A stretch of DNA of 64,000 nucleotides, taken from DAOTKC01 sp035449045 (GTDB lineage: Bacteria > Bacillota > Clostridia > Christensenellales > CAG-917). Location: positions 31,140 through 95,139 of the forward strand of contig DAOTKC010000002.1 of assembly GCA_035449045.1 (NCBI GenBank). Direction: 5' to 3'. Positions 42,965-51,562 of the stretch are shown here, one piece after another; position 1 is the first letter of the stretch; each line of letters opens with the position of its first letter. The notes below the pieces were generated by a model. It saw nothing but the letters and a program-made list of their open reading frames with translations. It was not told the origin of the DNA and searched no databases. A program made the translations under genes and the position numbers.

Positions 42965-43774
42965 TCAGCGGGTTAGCAGTCCGGCGTCTAGCACAAACTG
43001 GCTGCCCGTCACGTATCGGGCGTCGTCGCTTGAGAGAAACAGCACGCTCTTTGCGACGTCCTCGGGCTCTATCCACGGCACCGGTATCAGGTTGCCCGCC
43101 GACGCCTCGGCGATTTCCTCGGGCGTCTTTCCTTCCATCATGGCGAGCCCGTCGTTCATCGGCGTGTTGACGCCGGTGGGATGGATGGTTAAAACGCGGA
43201 TATTATGGGGCGCAAGTTCGATTGCCTGAGATTTGGCGAGCCCGATCATGCCCCACTTTGATGCGGCGTAATGGGAGAGGCGGCGCATGCCGCGGAGCCC
43301 GCCCACCGAGCTGTTGTAGATGATGACGCCGCCGCCGCTGTTTTTCATTAAAGGTATGACATATTTTGAAACAAGCCAGGCACCCTTAAGGTTTATGTCG
43401 AGCATGTTGTCCCACTCGGCCTCCGAAAGCTCCTCGGAAAAGCCATAGGCGCAGATGCCGGCGTTGGCAAAGAGAATATCGATTTTTGAAAAAGCCGCGG
43501 CGCCGCCATCCACTGCGGCTTTTACGTCGCCGGCGCTTCTGACATCGCCGAAAAATATCTCGCACTTTGCGCCTTTCGCCTCGATTTCGGACTTGAGCGC
43601 GCTGAGATCGCTCGTCTTGGCGTCGTTGTAGGCGGGATAGCGGATGGGGCTTGCCAAATCGAAGGCCACTACATTGGCGCCCGCTTCGGCAAAAGCCAAA
43701 GCTACGGCGCGCCCCTGTCCTTTGGCCGCGCCCGTAATGAAAACCGTCTTTCCCAAAAACTCTTTCTCCGTCAT
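42965..43774 (-). CDS. Short-chain dehydrogenase/reductase
   Basis: A 269-aa classical SDR. The cofactor motif TGAAKGQGRAVALAF (TGxxxGxG) is at the N terminus, ANAGICA near residue 93, and the catalytic Ser-Tyr-Lys in YNSSVGG and YAASK (about 157-161). The DLASP segment after the second strand favours NAD+ over NADP+. A VTGSQFVLDAG motif ends the protein, as in alcohol and carveol-type dehydrogenases. Substrate unknown. AAAGGA precedes the ATG. A run of three 13-base direct repeats lies upstream. Confidence 0.88.
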   Translation of the reverse strand: MTEKEFLGKTVFITGAAKGQGRAVALAFAEAGANVVAFDLASPIRYPAYNDAKTSDLSALKSEIEAKGAKCEIFFGDVRSAGDVKAAVDGGAAAFSKIDILFANAGICAYGFSEELSEAEWDNMLDINLKGAWLVSKYVIPLMKNSGGGVIIYNSSVGGLRGMRRLSHYAASKWGMIGLAKSQAIELAPHNIRVLTIHPTGVNTPMNDGLAMMEGKTPEEIAEASAGNLIPVPWIEPEDVAKSVLFLSSDDARYVTGSQFVLDAGLLTR

Positions 43775-43814
43775 ATTTTTTATCCTTTTGCTTTTGTTCT
43801 TCTACCGTGCTTTC

Positions 43815-43861
43815 GGTATAACACTTTGGTATAATATTTCGGTATAACGCTTCGGGTTTAA
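43815..43861. repeat. Three to four direct repeats with exact 13-bp spacing upstream of the SDR gene
   Basis: GGTATAAC at 43815, GGTATAAT at 43828 and GGTATAAC at 43841 are spaced exactly 13 bases apart, with a degenerate fourth (GGGTTTAA) at 43854. They lie 41-87 bases upstream of the minus-strand SDR gene. They may be a regulator binding array or a decayed tandem repeat. Confidence 0.7.
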
Positions 43862-43908
43862 ATTTAGGTTTACGCTTCGATTCGATAACCGTTAACATTA
43901 GTGAAGCA

Positions 43909-43925
43909 ATAATAACCGTTATTAT
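43909..43925. promoter_or_regulatory. 17-bp palindrome (operator or hairpin) between the AhpD-like and SDR genes
   Basis: ATAATAAC-C-GTTATTAT, a perfect 8-1-8 inverted repeat 21 bases after the AhpD-like stop and upstream of the SDR gene. AT-rich arms favour a protein-binding site over a terminator. Confidence 0.45.
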
Positions 43926-43946
43926 AAACTTAAACCTAGCTAAAAA

Positions 43947-44468
43947 CTATCTTTTAGTGTAGGGCACCAGATACTCGTCAAGCGGCACTTTCAGCATATT
44001 GTTGACTAAGTTGGTCGCTATCATCTGCCCCGCAAACGCCGTAAGCAGCACTATGCCCGAATCGTCGAAATAGCGCTTTAGGCGGCCGAAAAGCTCCTCG
44101 GTTACCTCGGCGTGAGTGGCGGCGGCGCGCGCGAACTCATAGAGCGCGGCGTCCGTTTCGGAAAGCTTTAGATTGTCGGGGTCATATCCCGAATCAATCA
44201 AAATCTTTCTGAAAAAAGTGGAGCAGATGAGGCAGTCGTTGGCGTCCGAAACGGCATAGGCGAAGAGGTTGGTCGAAAACTCGCCGATGAGCTTAACGGT
44301 CAAATCCCGAAGCTCATACCACTTCATTAACACGTAAAACGAGGGCATATGATTTAGGAGCGTCTTTTTCATGTTGGTCATGCGCCCGTGCTTTTCCACC
44401 TGCTCGCGGAACGCCGCCTTCTGCTCGGCGTTGGCGCTGTCGTAATCAATCATCTTTACGCGTTCCAT
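43947..44468 (-). CDS. Carboxymuconolactone decarboxylase/AhpD-like protein
   Basis: A 173-aa all-helical protein of the CMD/AhpD superfamily. A thioredoxin-like CLIC pair (CxxC) follows the ANDC segment at about residue 75-82, placed as in AhpD-like peroxidase-linked proteins, but the usual histidine three residues after the second cysteine is not obvious. AGGAGT precedes ATG 44468. It starts ten bases after the UPF0210 gene stop, so they form an operon. The role is unclear; redox activity is possible. Confidence 0.75.
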   Translation of the reverse strand: MERVKMIDYDSANAEQKAAFREQVEKHGRMTNMKKTLLNHMPSFYVLMKWYELRDLTVKLIGEFSTNLFAYAVSDANDCLICSTFFRKILIDSGYDPDNLKLSETDAALYEFARAAATHAEVTEELFGRLKRYFDDSGIVLLTAFAGQMIATNLVNNMLKVPLDEYLVPYTKR

Positions 44469-44477
44469 TCTTTACTC

Positions 44478-45827
44478 CTAATTTTTGTTGCTGTGAATCG
44501 GCGCGGGAATTCTGCCGCCGCGCGCAATGAATGCGTCGGCGTTCTCGGCGCTCACCTTCATGATGGGGGCGCGTCCCAAAAGCCCGCCGAACTCCACGAA
44601 ACCTTCATTTTTTCCGAATACGGGAATGATTCTGACAGCTGTGGTCTTGTTGTTAATTATTCCGATTGCCGCCTCGTCGGCGATGATTGCCGAAACGGTG
44701 GCGGCCGAGGTATCGCCCGGCACAGCTATCATGTCCAGCCCCACGCTGCAGACCGCCGTCATCGCTTCCAGCTTTTCAAGCGACAGCGCGCCCTTGGCGA
44801 CGGCTTCCGTCATGCCTATGTCCTCGCTGACGGGAATGAAGGCGCCCGAAAGCCCGCCGACGTGGCTGCTCGCCATGACTCCACCCTTTTTGACGGCATC
44901 GTTGAGAAGGGCAAGACAGGCGGTAGTGCCCGGCGCTCCCACCGAAGAGAGCCCGATTTCCTCTAAGATATGCGCCACGCTGTCGCCTTTTTCGGGGGTG
45001 GGAGCAAGGGACAAATCCACTATTCCGAAGGACGCGCCGAGGTTTTGGGCGGCTTCCCTCGCGACGAGCTCGCCTGCGCGGGTGATTTTGAAGGCGGTGC
45101 GCTTAATAGCCTCGGCAATCTCGGTGCAATCGGCGCCTTTCATGCCGTCGAGCGCCGCCTTAACGACGCCCGGCCCGCTTATGCCCACGTTGACGACGGC
45201 GTCGCCCTCGCCTATGCCGTTAAAAGAGCCCGCCATAAAGGGGTTATCTTCGACGGCGTTGGCGAAAATCACCAGCTTGGCGCATCCGATGCTGTTACTT
45301 TCGGCGGTCAGCTCGGCAGTCTTTTTAATGAGCTCGCCCGCGATTTTGACGGCGTCCATATTGATGCCGGCGCGGGTGGAGCCGATGTTGACGCTGGCGC
45401 AGACGCGCTCCGTTTCCGCGAGCGCCTCGGGTATAGTATACAAAAACTCGCGTTCAAAATCCGTAATGCCCTTTTGAACGAGGGCGGAATATCCGCCGAC
45501 GAAGTCGATGCCGCTTTCCTTGGCCGCTCTGTCGACGGCGGCCGCGAGCTCGAGGTAAGCTCCGCTCGAAGCTCCGATTAGTGACAGCGGCGACAGCGAA
45601 ACCCGCTTGTTTATAATGGGAATGCCGTATTTCGCGGCAATCTGCTCGCCCACCTCTTTGAGCTTGCCGGCACGGCGCATTATTTTATCGTAGACCCGCC
45701 TTACGACCTCGGATTTGACGCTTGAAATGCAATCGAAAAGCGAAAGATGCAGCGTTATCGTCCTGATGTCGAGATGCTGATCTTTAATCATCTGAATGGT
45801 TTGGTAAATTTCACTCGTATTAATCAT
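44478..45827 (-). CDS. UPF0210 family protein (PFL/DUF711)
   Basis: A 449-aa conserved protein of the UPF0210 family, found across Bacillota and archaea almost always next to a UPF0237 ACT-domain gene, as here. The N terminus (EIYQTIQMIKDQHLDIRTITLHLSL) and the glycine-rich GISGPGVVKAAL and SSVGAPGTTACLALLND segments are characteristic. Structures of relatives show a pyruvate-formate-lyase-like barrel without the glycyl-radical motif. Biochemical function is unknown. Confidence 0.92.
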   Translation of the reverse strand: MINTSEIYQTIQMIKDQHLDIRTITLHLSLFDCISSVKSEVVRRVYDKIMRRAGKLKEVGEQIAAKYGIPIINKRVSLSPLSLIGASSGAYLELAAAVDRAAKESGIDFVGGYSALVQKGITDFEREFLYTIPEALAETERVCASVNIGSTRAGINMDAVKIAGELIKKTAELTAESNSIGCAKLVIFANAVEDNPFMAGSFNGIGEGDAVVNVGISGPGVVKAALDGMKGADCTEIAEAIKRTAFKITRAGELVAREAAQNLGASFGIVDLSLAPTPEKGDSVAHILEEIGLSSVGAPGTTACLALLNDAVKKGGVMASSHVGGLSGAFIPVSEDIGMTEAVAKGALSLEKLEAMTAVCSVGLDMIAVPGDTSAATVSAIIADEAAIGIINNKTTAVRIIPVFGKNEGFVEFGGLLGRAPIMKVSAENADAFIARGGRIPAPIHSNKN

Positions 45828-45928
45828 TTTTTCCCCATCGGCTAAGCCCTATCGGCCGGAGTGAATAAGCCCGCTCATATTTTTGAAAATATAGTGACTC
45901 GGGCCATATTTATCTTTGTCTTGTCCGC

Positions 45929-46201
45929 TTAGCCGAGCTTGTGCATGGCGTTAAAGATGTTTTCATGCTGAATGCGGATTTCAACGCCGAGCCTTCCGGC
46001 CGCTTCCTGTAGCGGCGCGTTGATTTTATCGATCGTCAAGTCCTCGGGCATTTCGACGGCCATCAGCATGGTGAAATACTCGTTTTGGAAGATAGTCTGC
46101 GAAATGTCCAAAATGTTTATGTCGTTTTGAAAGAGCACCGTCGACACCGTGGCGATTATGCCCTTTTTATCCTTTCCGATAACCGAAACTATTGCTTTCA
46201 T
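45929..46201 (-). CDS. UPF0237 ACT-domain protein
   Basis: A 90-aa single ACT domain starting MKAIVSVIGKDKKGIIATVS, with the FQNDINILDISQ segment. ACT domains bind amino acids or other small ligands. The frame runs 19 codons further upstream, but ATG 46201 with GAGGG is chosen. It is the standard partner of UPF0210 and precedes it in the operon by about 100 bases; it probably senses a ligand for that protein. Confidence 0.92.
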   Translation of the reverse strand: MKAIVSVIGKDKKGIIATVSTVLFQNDINILDISQTIFQNEYFTMLMAVEMPEDLTIDKINAPLQEAAGRLGVEIRIQHENIFNAMHKLG

Positions 46202-46229
46202 GTGTAAACCCTCAAAAAAATTTATATAA

Positions 46230-46258
46230 ATAATACCACTATTTGTAGCGTATGGCAA
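46230..46258 (-). promoter_or_regulatory. Promoter of the ACT/UPF0210 genes
   Basis: On the minus strand TTGCCA (46253-46258), 17 bases, TATTAT (46230-46235). Confidence 0.7.
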
Positions 46259-46290
46259 TTATTATCTATTATGGTGAAAATGCCTAATAC

Positions 46291-46311
46291 AAAAAGGCGG
46301 CATTAGCCGCC
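46291..46311 (-). terminator. Terminator of the DUF4434-like gene
   Basis: GGCGGC/GCCGCC stem with a four-base loop followed by TTTTTG on the minus strand, 22 bases after the stop; plus-strand Ts beyond CCGC make it weakly bidirectional. Confidence 0.85.
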
Positions 46312-46332
46312 CCGCTTTTTTTTAAGGATTAA

Positions 46333-47490
46333 TCAAAAGCCGCTTATCATTTCTATGTATTGGCTGTGAAATTCTTCTTTGTTATCCCGCGTGTTGTTGG
46401 GCGCGTCCGGCAAGCAAAAATGCGAATATGAAAAAGTGATAATCTTTTCGGCGAAGCGCGAGGCGGCCATGAGTTGCATTTTGATTCGTTCAAGGTCGGC
46501 GGTGTAAAAGCCGCCTTCGGGCGTGAAGATATTTTTGCTGGAAAACAGCTCGCAGTTCACCCACATTTTGACGTTGGGGTTGGCCTTTTTTCCCTCGTTG
46601 CAGCTGGTTAAAAAGCGGAGAGTGGCGGCGAGCGCGTCCTTTTCAACGCCGGTGAAGGAAATTTTGCCTATGCTGTCCTGAGGCGCGAAGATGTCGCCCG
46701 GGCGGAAGTTGACCGCCCTGAAAAACCTCGTCCACATCCGCTCGGTCGCGCCGCCCGGAAGCCGCACAAATTTGCTGACAAAAGGCGAGAAAAGCAGCGG
46801 CATATCAGGCGAAAGCTCGCTAATGTGAGCGATGGTCTTGTTCAGCATCCGCGCCCAATCCTTTTCCAGGCCGATTGGGTTTGTCCAAAGCTCCCATGAC
46901 CAATACCAGCCGTAGAAGGCATTCGGGAAGCGCGACTTGTAGAGGGAGTAAAGCTCGTCGGCGATTTTGTTGTCGCGCTCGGCTTTGGCGAGGTGGTATT
47001 CGGTGCTATACATGCTTTTAAGCTTCCACCAGTCGTCGTCGTTAGCAAGCCCCAAAAACACCGCAAAGCCCTTGTTTTCGGCGGCTTCAAGCAGCCGCTC
47101 CGTCAAAAAGTCGTTGTCTGTATAGACGGTTTTATAGCCGGAAGCGATGTCGGCGGACGCGGGATAGTAAATATTCGCGGAGCACGCCGCCGACACCACT
47201 GTATACTGCCATAAAACGGTGTCGTAGCCCGCCTCGGCCAGCTTGTCCAAATGATTTTCAAAATCACTTAATTCCCAGCCCTCGCACATCCAAGGCTGAA
47301 TGAAATCGCCCGAAGGCGCCTTGATTTCACCCTCACAGCCCAAAAACTCCTTCTTAAATACGGCGGCCGCCGTGCCGTATCTGACGCCGACAAAAACGGC
47401 CGAAAACGCCGCAAGCGTAGTTACAATCACGATAAGGGCGATGAGAGCGGATTTCCTCTTTGATAATTTCAAAGCCGATTTTACTTTCAT
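46333..47490 (-). CDS. Membrane-anchored DUF4434-like TIM-barrel protein
   Basis: A 385-aa protein with a hydrophobic segment at about residues 16-38 (signal anchor, no lipobox) and an outer (beta/alpha) barrel. FIQPWMCEGW at the start of the mature part, YDTVLWQYTV, FLGLANDDDWW, FYGWYWSWELW and KMWVNCELF match the pattern of DUF4434 glycosidase-like proteins, with acidic residues at the strand ends. Activity on glycans is likely but not shown. It is divergent from a beta-mannosidase gene. Its promoter is so close that the transcript should start at the ATG. Confidence 0.75.
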   Translation of the reverse strand: MKVKSALKLSKRKSALIALIVIVTTLAAFSAVFVGVRYGTAAAVFKKEFLGCEGEIKAPSGDFIQPWMCEGWELSDFENHLDKLAEAGYDTVLWQYTVVSAACSANIYYPASADIASGYKTVYTDNDFLTERLLEAAENKGFAVFLGLANDDDWWKLKSMYSTEYHLAKAERDNKIADELYSLYKSRFPNAFYGWYWSWELWTNPIGLEKDWARMLNKTIAHISELSPDMPLLFSPFVSKFVRLPGGATERMWTRFFRAVNFRPGDIFAPQDSIGKISFTGVEKDALAATLRFLTSCNEGKKANPNVKMWVNCELFSSKNIFTPEGGFYTADLERIKMQLMAASRFAEKIITFSYSHFCLPDAPNNTRDNKEEFHSQYIEMISGF

Positions 47491-47496
47491 AAGCCT

Positions 47497-47525
47497 ATAT
47501 TAGCATAAGCTTTGCTTATCTTCAA
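47497..47525 (-). promoter_or_regulatory. Promoter of the DUF4434-like gene, predicted leaderless
   Basis: On the minus strand TTGAAG (47520-47525), 17 bases, TAATAT (47497-47502), then only six bases before the A of ATG 47490. No Shine-Dalgarno sequence. Confidence 0.65.
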
Positions 47526-47549
47526 TGAGATTTTGCTATGATGGTTTTT

Positions 47550-47573
47550 GCGGCGAACGAAAAACGAAAAACG
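47550..47573 (+). repeat. Dispersed repeat, partial copy 4
   Basis: GCGGCGAACG followed by AAAAACGAAAAACG, the middle part of the dispersed repeat without the heptamers, between the divergent DUF4434-like and beta-mannosidase genes. Confidence 0.6.
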
Positions 47574-47696
47574 AAATCGCTCAACTTTGGTTGCTATGAT
47601 TGTTTGGTAGGCGCCGCCGCCTACTCGGTTAATTTTTGCTTTAAGTTTTTTGTTGGGCGTGTTATCATAATTTTAGAATATTTAGGGCGGTTGATT

Positions 47697-50216
47697 ATGA
47701 ATATCATCGATTTAAGAGGCGAGTGGGAGCTTATCGATTTGACGAGCGGGGAAAGCGTTCCCGCAATTGTTCCCGGCTCGAACTATCTTGACTTAATGCG
47801 GGCGGGAAAGCTCGCCGATCCATTTTTCCGCGATAACGAAAAAGCGGCGCTCCGGGTTGCCGAGAGAGATTGGAAATACAAAAGAAAGTTTTGGCTTAAA
47901 GAAAGCGATATTGAGAGCGGAAGCACGGAGCTTTTTTTAAACGGCGTCGATACGCTCGCCGAGCTTTACCTAAACGGCAAGTTTGTGAGTAATTTCGACA
48001 ACGCTTTCAGAAATTGGCGCATAGACGCCGCGCCTTTCGTTAAAGCGGGAGAAAACGAAATCGAGTTTATTTTCCGCTCGCCGATAAAATACTGCCTTGA
48101 AAGGCAAGCCGAACGGCCGATAATCAAAAACCACATGAGCGTCGCCGGTGCCAACTATTTGCGAAAGCCCGCCTATCACTTCGGCTGGGATTGGGGCCCC
48201 AGGCTTCCCCTTTCGGGGTTGACGGGCGACATTGGGATTGAAAATTTTGAGGCAAGACTGTCCAAAACCGACATTAAAACTGAAATATCGGCGGGCGCGG
48301 CGCGCTTGACCTTTTCTGCCGAGGTCGAGGGAACTTGCCCGAAAGGCGCGCGTCTTGAAATAAAGCTTACCGGCCCTGATGGTAAAATTCACAATTATTT
48401 CGGCGAAATAAAAGACGGCAGGGCGGAAGCGGCCGCCGAAATTAGAAACCCCGAGCTTTGGTATCCGAACGGCTGCGGCGGACAACCGCTTTATAAGGCG
48501 GAGTTTTACTTACTTTGTGACGGCGCGATTTTGGACTATAAGGCAAAAACAATTGGTATCAGAGATATAAAACTCGATACCTCGCCCGATGAAAGTGGCA
48601 ATACTTTCAGATTTATCGTAAACGGCGAGCCCATCTTTATGAAAGGCGCCAACTATATCCCATCCGACAGCTTCGTGACGAGAACGACCGAAAAGGAGCT
48701 GGAATACATAATAAAAAGTGCGGCGGACGCCAACATGAACATGCTGCGGGTGTGGGGCGGCGGCTACTATGAAAGCGACGCTTTTTACGAGCTCTGCGAC
48801 CGCTACGGCATATTGGTGTGGCAGGATTTCTGCTTCGCCTGCTACCCCTATCCCTTTTTCGACGAGAAGTTCACCGAGAGCGCACTTTCGGAGGCGCGAG
48901 ACAATGTCGAGCGGATAAAGCACCACGCTTCGCTGGCGCTTTGGTGCGGCAACAACGAAATTGAGTCCTTGGCTCCCCTTTGGATGTCCGACACCGAACT
49001 CAAGCGCGTGCAGAAGGATTTTTTCTACAATAGACTTCCCGAGGTTGTCGCCGAGGCGGATCCTTCGACGTCATACTGGGCAAGCTCGCCGAGCTCGGGC
49101 ATCTCGTTTTCTAAGACGGGCTCCGACGACATCGGCGACACCCATCTCTGGCACGTCTGGCACGGGCTGAGAGCGGCCGCCTACTATGAAAAACGGCCTT
49201 CGCGCTTTGTCAGTGAGTTCGGAATGCAGTCGCTGCCGACATATTTTACAGTCGAGAGCTTTACCGAAGAAACCGACCGCAGCTTGAACTCGGTGGTTAT
49301 GAAAGAGCGTCAAAAATGCGGCGGCGGCAACTCTAAACTGATGTATTATATCTTGTCCTCATACCGCGCACCCGGGAGCTTTTATGAGCTCACCTATCTT
49401 TCCAACCTCATGCAGGCCGAAACCATCTCCCGCGCCGTCCTTGGCTGGCGCAACCAAATCGGGCGCTGCTGGGGCACGCTCTATTGGCAACTGAACGACT
49501 GCTGGCCGGCGATATCATGGGCGGGCATGGACTACGGCGGCGGCTACAAAACGCTTCAATATTTCGCCAAACGCTTTTTTAATCCGGTCGCGATTTTCGC
49601 GGCGCCGAAAGGCGGCGCGGTCTCGGTAAACGTCATCAACGACCGAAGCGAGCCTCTCAAGGGAAAATTGCGCTATACGGTTTATGATTTTTCGGGCAAA
49701 GTCCTATCCTTCGGCGAAAATGCGGGAGAAATTCCCGAAAAATCCTCGGCGCATTTTTTGGACATCTCGCCGAAAAAACTCGGTATCAACCCTAAAAATT
49801 CGGTTTTGAAGGTGGAGTTTATAGATAATAAAGGCGCCGTCCTAGCTTGTGAAAGCTCGCTCTTTTTGAAGGATAGAAGCGTAAAGCTTCCCGATGCGCC
49901 GATAGAAATCACCAAAAAAATCGAAGGCGGGCGCCTCATTGTTACTCTTAAATCGGAAGTATTTTCGCGCCGCGTCTTCGTTGACGCCAAGGGAATGACT
50001 TCCAAGTTTTCCCAAAATTATTTCGACCTTTTCCCCGGCGAAACCAAAACGGTGTTTTTGGAGCTTGAAGAAAACGCCGAAGACTTGAGCGTGTCGGCGC
50101 TTTCGCTTAATATGCTGAAGCCGCAAAAAAGCCGGGCGGCCGAGTTTTTGATTAAGGCAAAGGCCGTGCTCGAGCCGATGAACTTTATAAACATGATAGG
50201 CCAGCTTTTTAACTGA
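47697..50216 (+). CDS. Beta-mannosidase (GH2)
   Basis: An 839-aa cytoplasmic GH2 enzyme that removes terminal beta-mannose residues. The N-terminal LRGEWELIDL segment and VPGSNYLDLMRAGKL are typical of beta-mannosidases, followed by YHFGWDWGPRLPLSGL, the MKGANYIPSDSF loop, the acid/base glutamate in WCGNNEIE and the nucleophile in VSEFGMQSLP. C-terminal beta domains complete the fold. The open frame starts at 47538, but the first 53 codons lie in repeat-like DNA; ATG 47697 after AGGGCGG matches the family. Together with the divergent DUF4434-like gene it suggests mannoside or N-glycan use. Confidence 0.93.
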   Translation: MNIIDLRGEWELIDLTSGESVPAIVPGSNYLDLMRAGKLADPFFRDNEKAALRVAERDWKYKRKFWLKESDIESGSTELFLNGVDTLAELYLNGKFVSNFDNAFRNWRIDAAPFVKAGENEIEFIFRSPIKYCLERQAERPIIKNHMSVAGANYLRKPAYHFGWDWGPRLPLSGLTGDIGIENFEARLSKTDIKTEISAGAARLTFSAEVEGTCPKGARLEIKLTGPDGKIHNYFGEIKDGRAEAAAEIRNPELWYPNGCGGQPLYKAEFYLLCDGAILDYKAKTIGIRDIKLDTSPDESGNTFRFIVNGEPIFMKGANYIPSDSFVTRTTEKELEYIIKSAADANMNMLRVWGGGYYESDAFYELCDRYGILVWQDFCFACYPYPFFDEKFTESALSEARDNVERIKHHASLALWCGNNEIESLAPLWMSDTELKRVQKDFFYNRLPEVVAEADPSTSYWASSPSSGISFSKTGSDDIGDTHLWHVWHGLRAAAYYEKRPSRFVSEFGMQSLPTYFTVESFTEETDRSLNSVVMKERQKCGGGNSKLMYYILSSYRAPGSFYELTYLSNLMQAETISRAVLGWRNQIGRCWGTLYWQLNDCWPAISWAGMDYGGGYKTLQYFAKRFFNPVAIFAAPKGGAVSVNVINDRSEPLKGKLRYTVYDFSGKVLSFGENAGEIPEKSSAHFLDISPKKLGINPKNSVLKVEFIDNKGAVLACESSLFLKDRSVKLPDAPIEITKKIEGGRLIVTLKSEVFSRRVFVDAKGMTSKFSQNYFDLFPGETKTVFLELEENAEDLSVSALSLNMLKPQKSRAAEFLIKAKAVLEPMNFINMIGQLFN

Positions 50217-50322
50217 AACCATAGAGCAGCCTCAACCGATTTTTGTGGGTTTTGAGCTGATAGGGCTTGTCTTTCGGTGAATTGGCAAACGGCGCTTAAA
50301 TAAATTAATAAAGCCCTCTCTC

Positions 50323-50343
50323 AAAGCGGCGCTAGGCCGCTTT
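50323..50343. terminator. Hairpin after the beta-mannosidase gene
   Basis: AAAGCGGC-GCTAG-GCCGCTTT, an 8-bp stem without a clean T-run, about 110 bases after the stop. A weak terminator at best. Confidence 0.5.
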
Positions 50344-50397
50344 CGCTATTTGGCGTATACATAAAAAAAGGCTCAAACTGCATTTTTTGTTAACAAT

Positions 50398-50414
50398 TTG
50401 AATATTTATGCTCA
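50398..50414 (+). promoter_or_regulatory. Possible arginine-repressor box upstream of argC
   Basis: TTGAATATTTATGCTCA resembles an ARG box (TGAATWWWWATTCA type), about 50 bases upstream of the argC -35 element in AT-rich DNA that holds further weak look-alikes. Confidence 0.35.
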
Positions 50415-50460
50415 TAAAAAATATTTTATACATATTTAAAATAATTTTATACAAAATCGG

Positions 50461-50489
50461 TTGACTGATATTTAATTAGTGCGTATAAT
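50461..50489 (+). promoter_or_regulatory. Promoter of the arg operon
   Basis: TTGACT (50461-50466), 17 bases, TATAAT (50484-50489), 22 bases before ATG 50512. Confidence 0.88.
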
Positions 50490-50511
50490 TATTCTATATT
50501 TTGGAGAAGCG

Positions 50512-51444
50512 ATGATTAAGGTTTTTATCGACGGAAGCGAAGGAACGACGGGCTTGAAAATACGCGAGCGGCTGATAAGCCGCGCCGACGTTTCGCTTAT
50601 TTCGCTACCCGACGAAAAAAAGAAAGAAAGCGAAGCGAAAAAGGCGGCGATGAGCGGGGCCGATGTCGTCGTTTTGTGCCTGCCCGACGCCGCCGCAATC
50701 GAGAGCGCAACGCTTGCCGAAAGCTTGGGCGTCAAAATCATCGACGCATCCACCGCCCACCGCACCGCGTCGGGTTGGGTCTACGGCTTTCCCGAGCTCA
50801 GGGGTTTTCGCGAGAAAATTAAGGGCGCGTCCAAGGTTGCAGTGCCCGGCTGCCACGCCACAGGTTTTTTGGCGATAGTTTATCCCTTGGTAGAAATGGA
50901 GATTTTGAGTGACGACTATCCCGTAGTCTGCCACTCGGTGACGGGCTACAGCGGCGGCGGCAAGAGCATGATAGCGGAATATAAAAGCGAAAAAAGAAAC
51001 ATTGAGCTTGACAGCCCGCGCCAATACGCCCTAACGCAAAATCACAAGCACTTGAGAGAGATGACTAAGGTGGCGGGGCTTAAGTCCGCGCCCGCCTTCT
51101 CGCCCATCGTCGCCGACTATTTTTCGGGCATGGCGGTGACCGTCCCGCTGTTTGCGCGGCTGCTTAATAAAAACATTGAAAAGCGTGAGCTTTTTGAAAT
51201 GCTTTCTGATTATTACTCCGCCGAAAAGGCGGTTAAAGTGTCAAATTGCGACGGTGAAGTGTCGTTTTTGGCGGCAAACACCTTTTCGGGCACCGACGGC
51301 TTGGAGATTACGGTGGCGGGAAACGAGGATAGAATCACCTTGATTTCGCGCTTCGACAACCTCGGCAAAGGCGCCTCGGGCGCCGCCGTGCAGTGCTTGA
51401 ACATCATGGCGGGAGCGGAGGAATTTCTTTCTCTGAAACTATAA
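50512..51444 (+). CDS. argC: N-acetyl-gamma-glutamyl-phosphate reductase (short, type 2)
   Basis: A 310-aa NADPH-dependent reductase making N-acetylglutamate semialdehyde, the third step of arginine synthesis. The N terminus KVFIDGSEGTTGLKI is the cofactor region of the short ArgC type; the catalytic cysteine is in VPGCHATGF. The length fits type 2 (about 310 aa; type 1 is about 340). The frame upstream to 50479 overlaps the promoter, so ATG 50512 with GGAG is chosen. First gene of argC-argJ-argB-argD-argF. Confidence 0.95.
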   Translation: MIKVFIDGSEGTTGLKIRERLISRADVSLISLPDEKKKESEAKKAAMSGADVVVLCLPDAAAIESATLAESLGVKIIDASTAHRTASGWVYGFPELRGFREKIKGASKVAVPGCHATGFLAIVYPLVEMEILSDDYPVVCHSVTGYSGGGKSMIAEYKSEKRNIELDSPRQYALTQNHKHLREMTKVAGLKSAPAFSPIVADYFSGMAVTVPLFARLLNKNIEKRELFEMLSDYYSAEKAVKVSNCDGEVSFLAANTFSGTDGLEITVAGNEDRITLISRFDNLGKGASGAAVQCLNIMAGAEEFLSLKL

Positions 51445-51562
51445 AAGTCACAACGCTCGGACTTGTTTGGGTTCGCGACTAAAAGTTTGAAATAAAAAAA
51501 TTAAGAGAATAAGCAGAAAATGCAGTTCTTCAAGTAAGAAAAATTATTTAAGGGACAAAAAA

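Noticed and set aside
44527..45477. 316-aa open frame on the plus strand
   Set aside because: It is the antisense shadow of the UPF0210 gene; composition is Ser/Ala/Pro/Thr-rich as expected from reading GC-rich codons backward, and there is no start signal.
47538..47696. N-terminal extension of beta-mannosidase
   Set aside because: The 53 extra codons include a repeat fragment and no family similarity; ATG 47697 has AGGGCGG and the expected first residues.
50398..50460. Several ARG boxes upstream of argC
   Set aside because: Only one candidate is reasonable; the rest of the stretch is simply AT-rich, so only a low-confidence site was listed.
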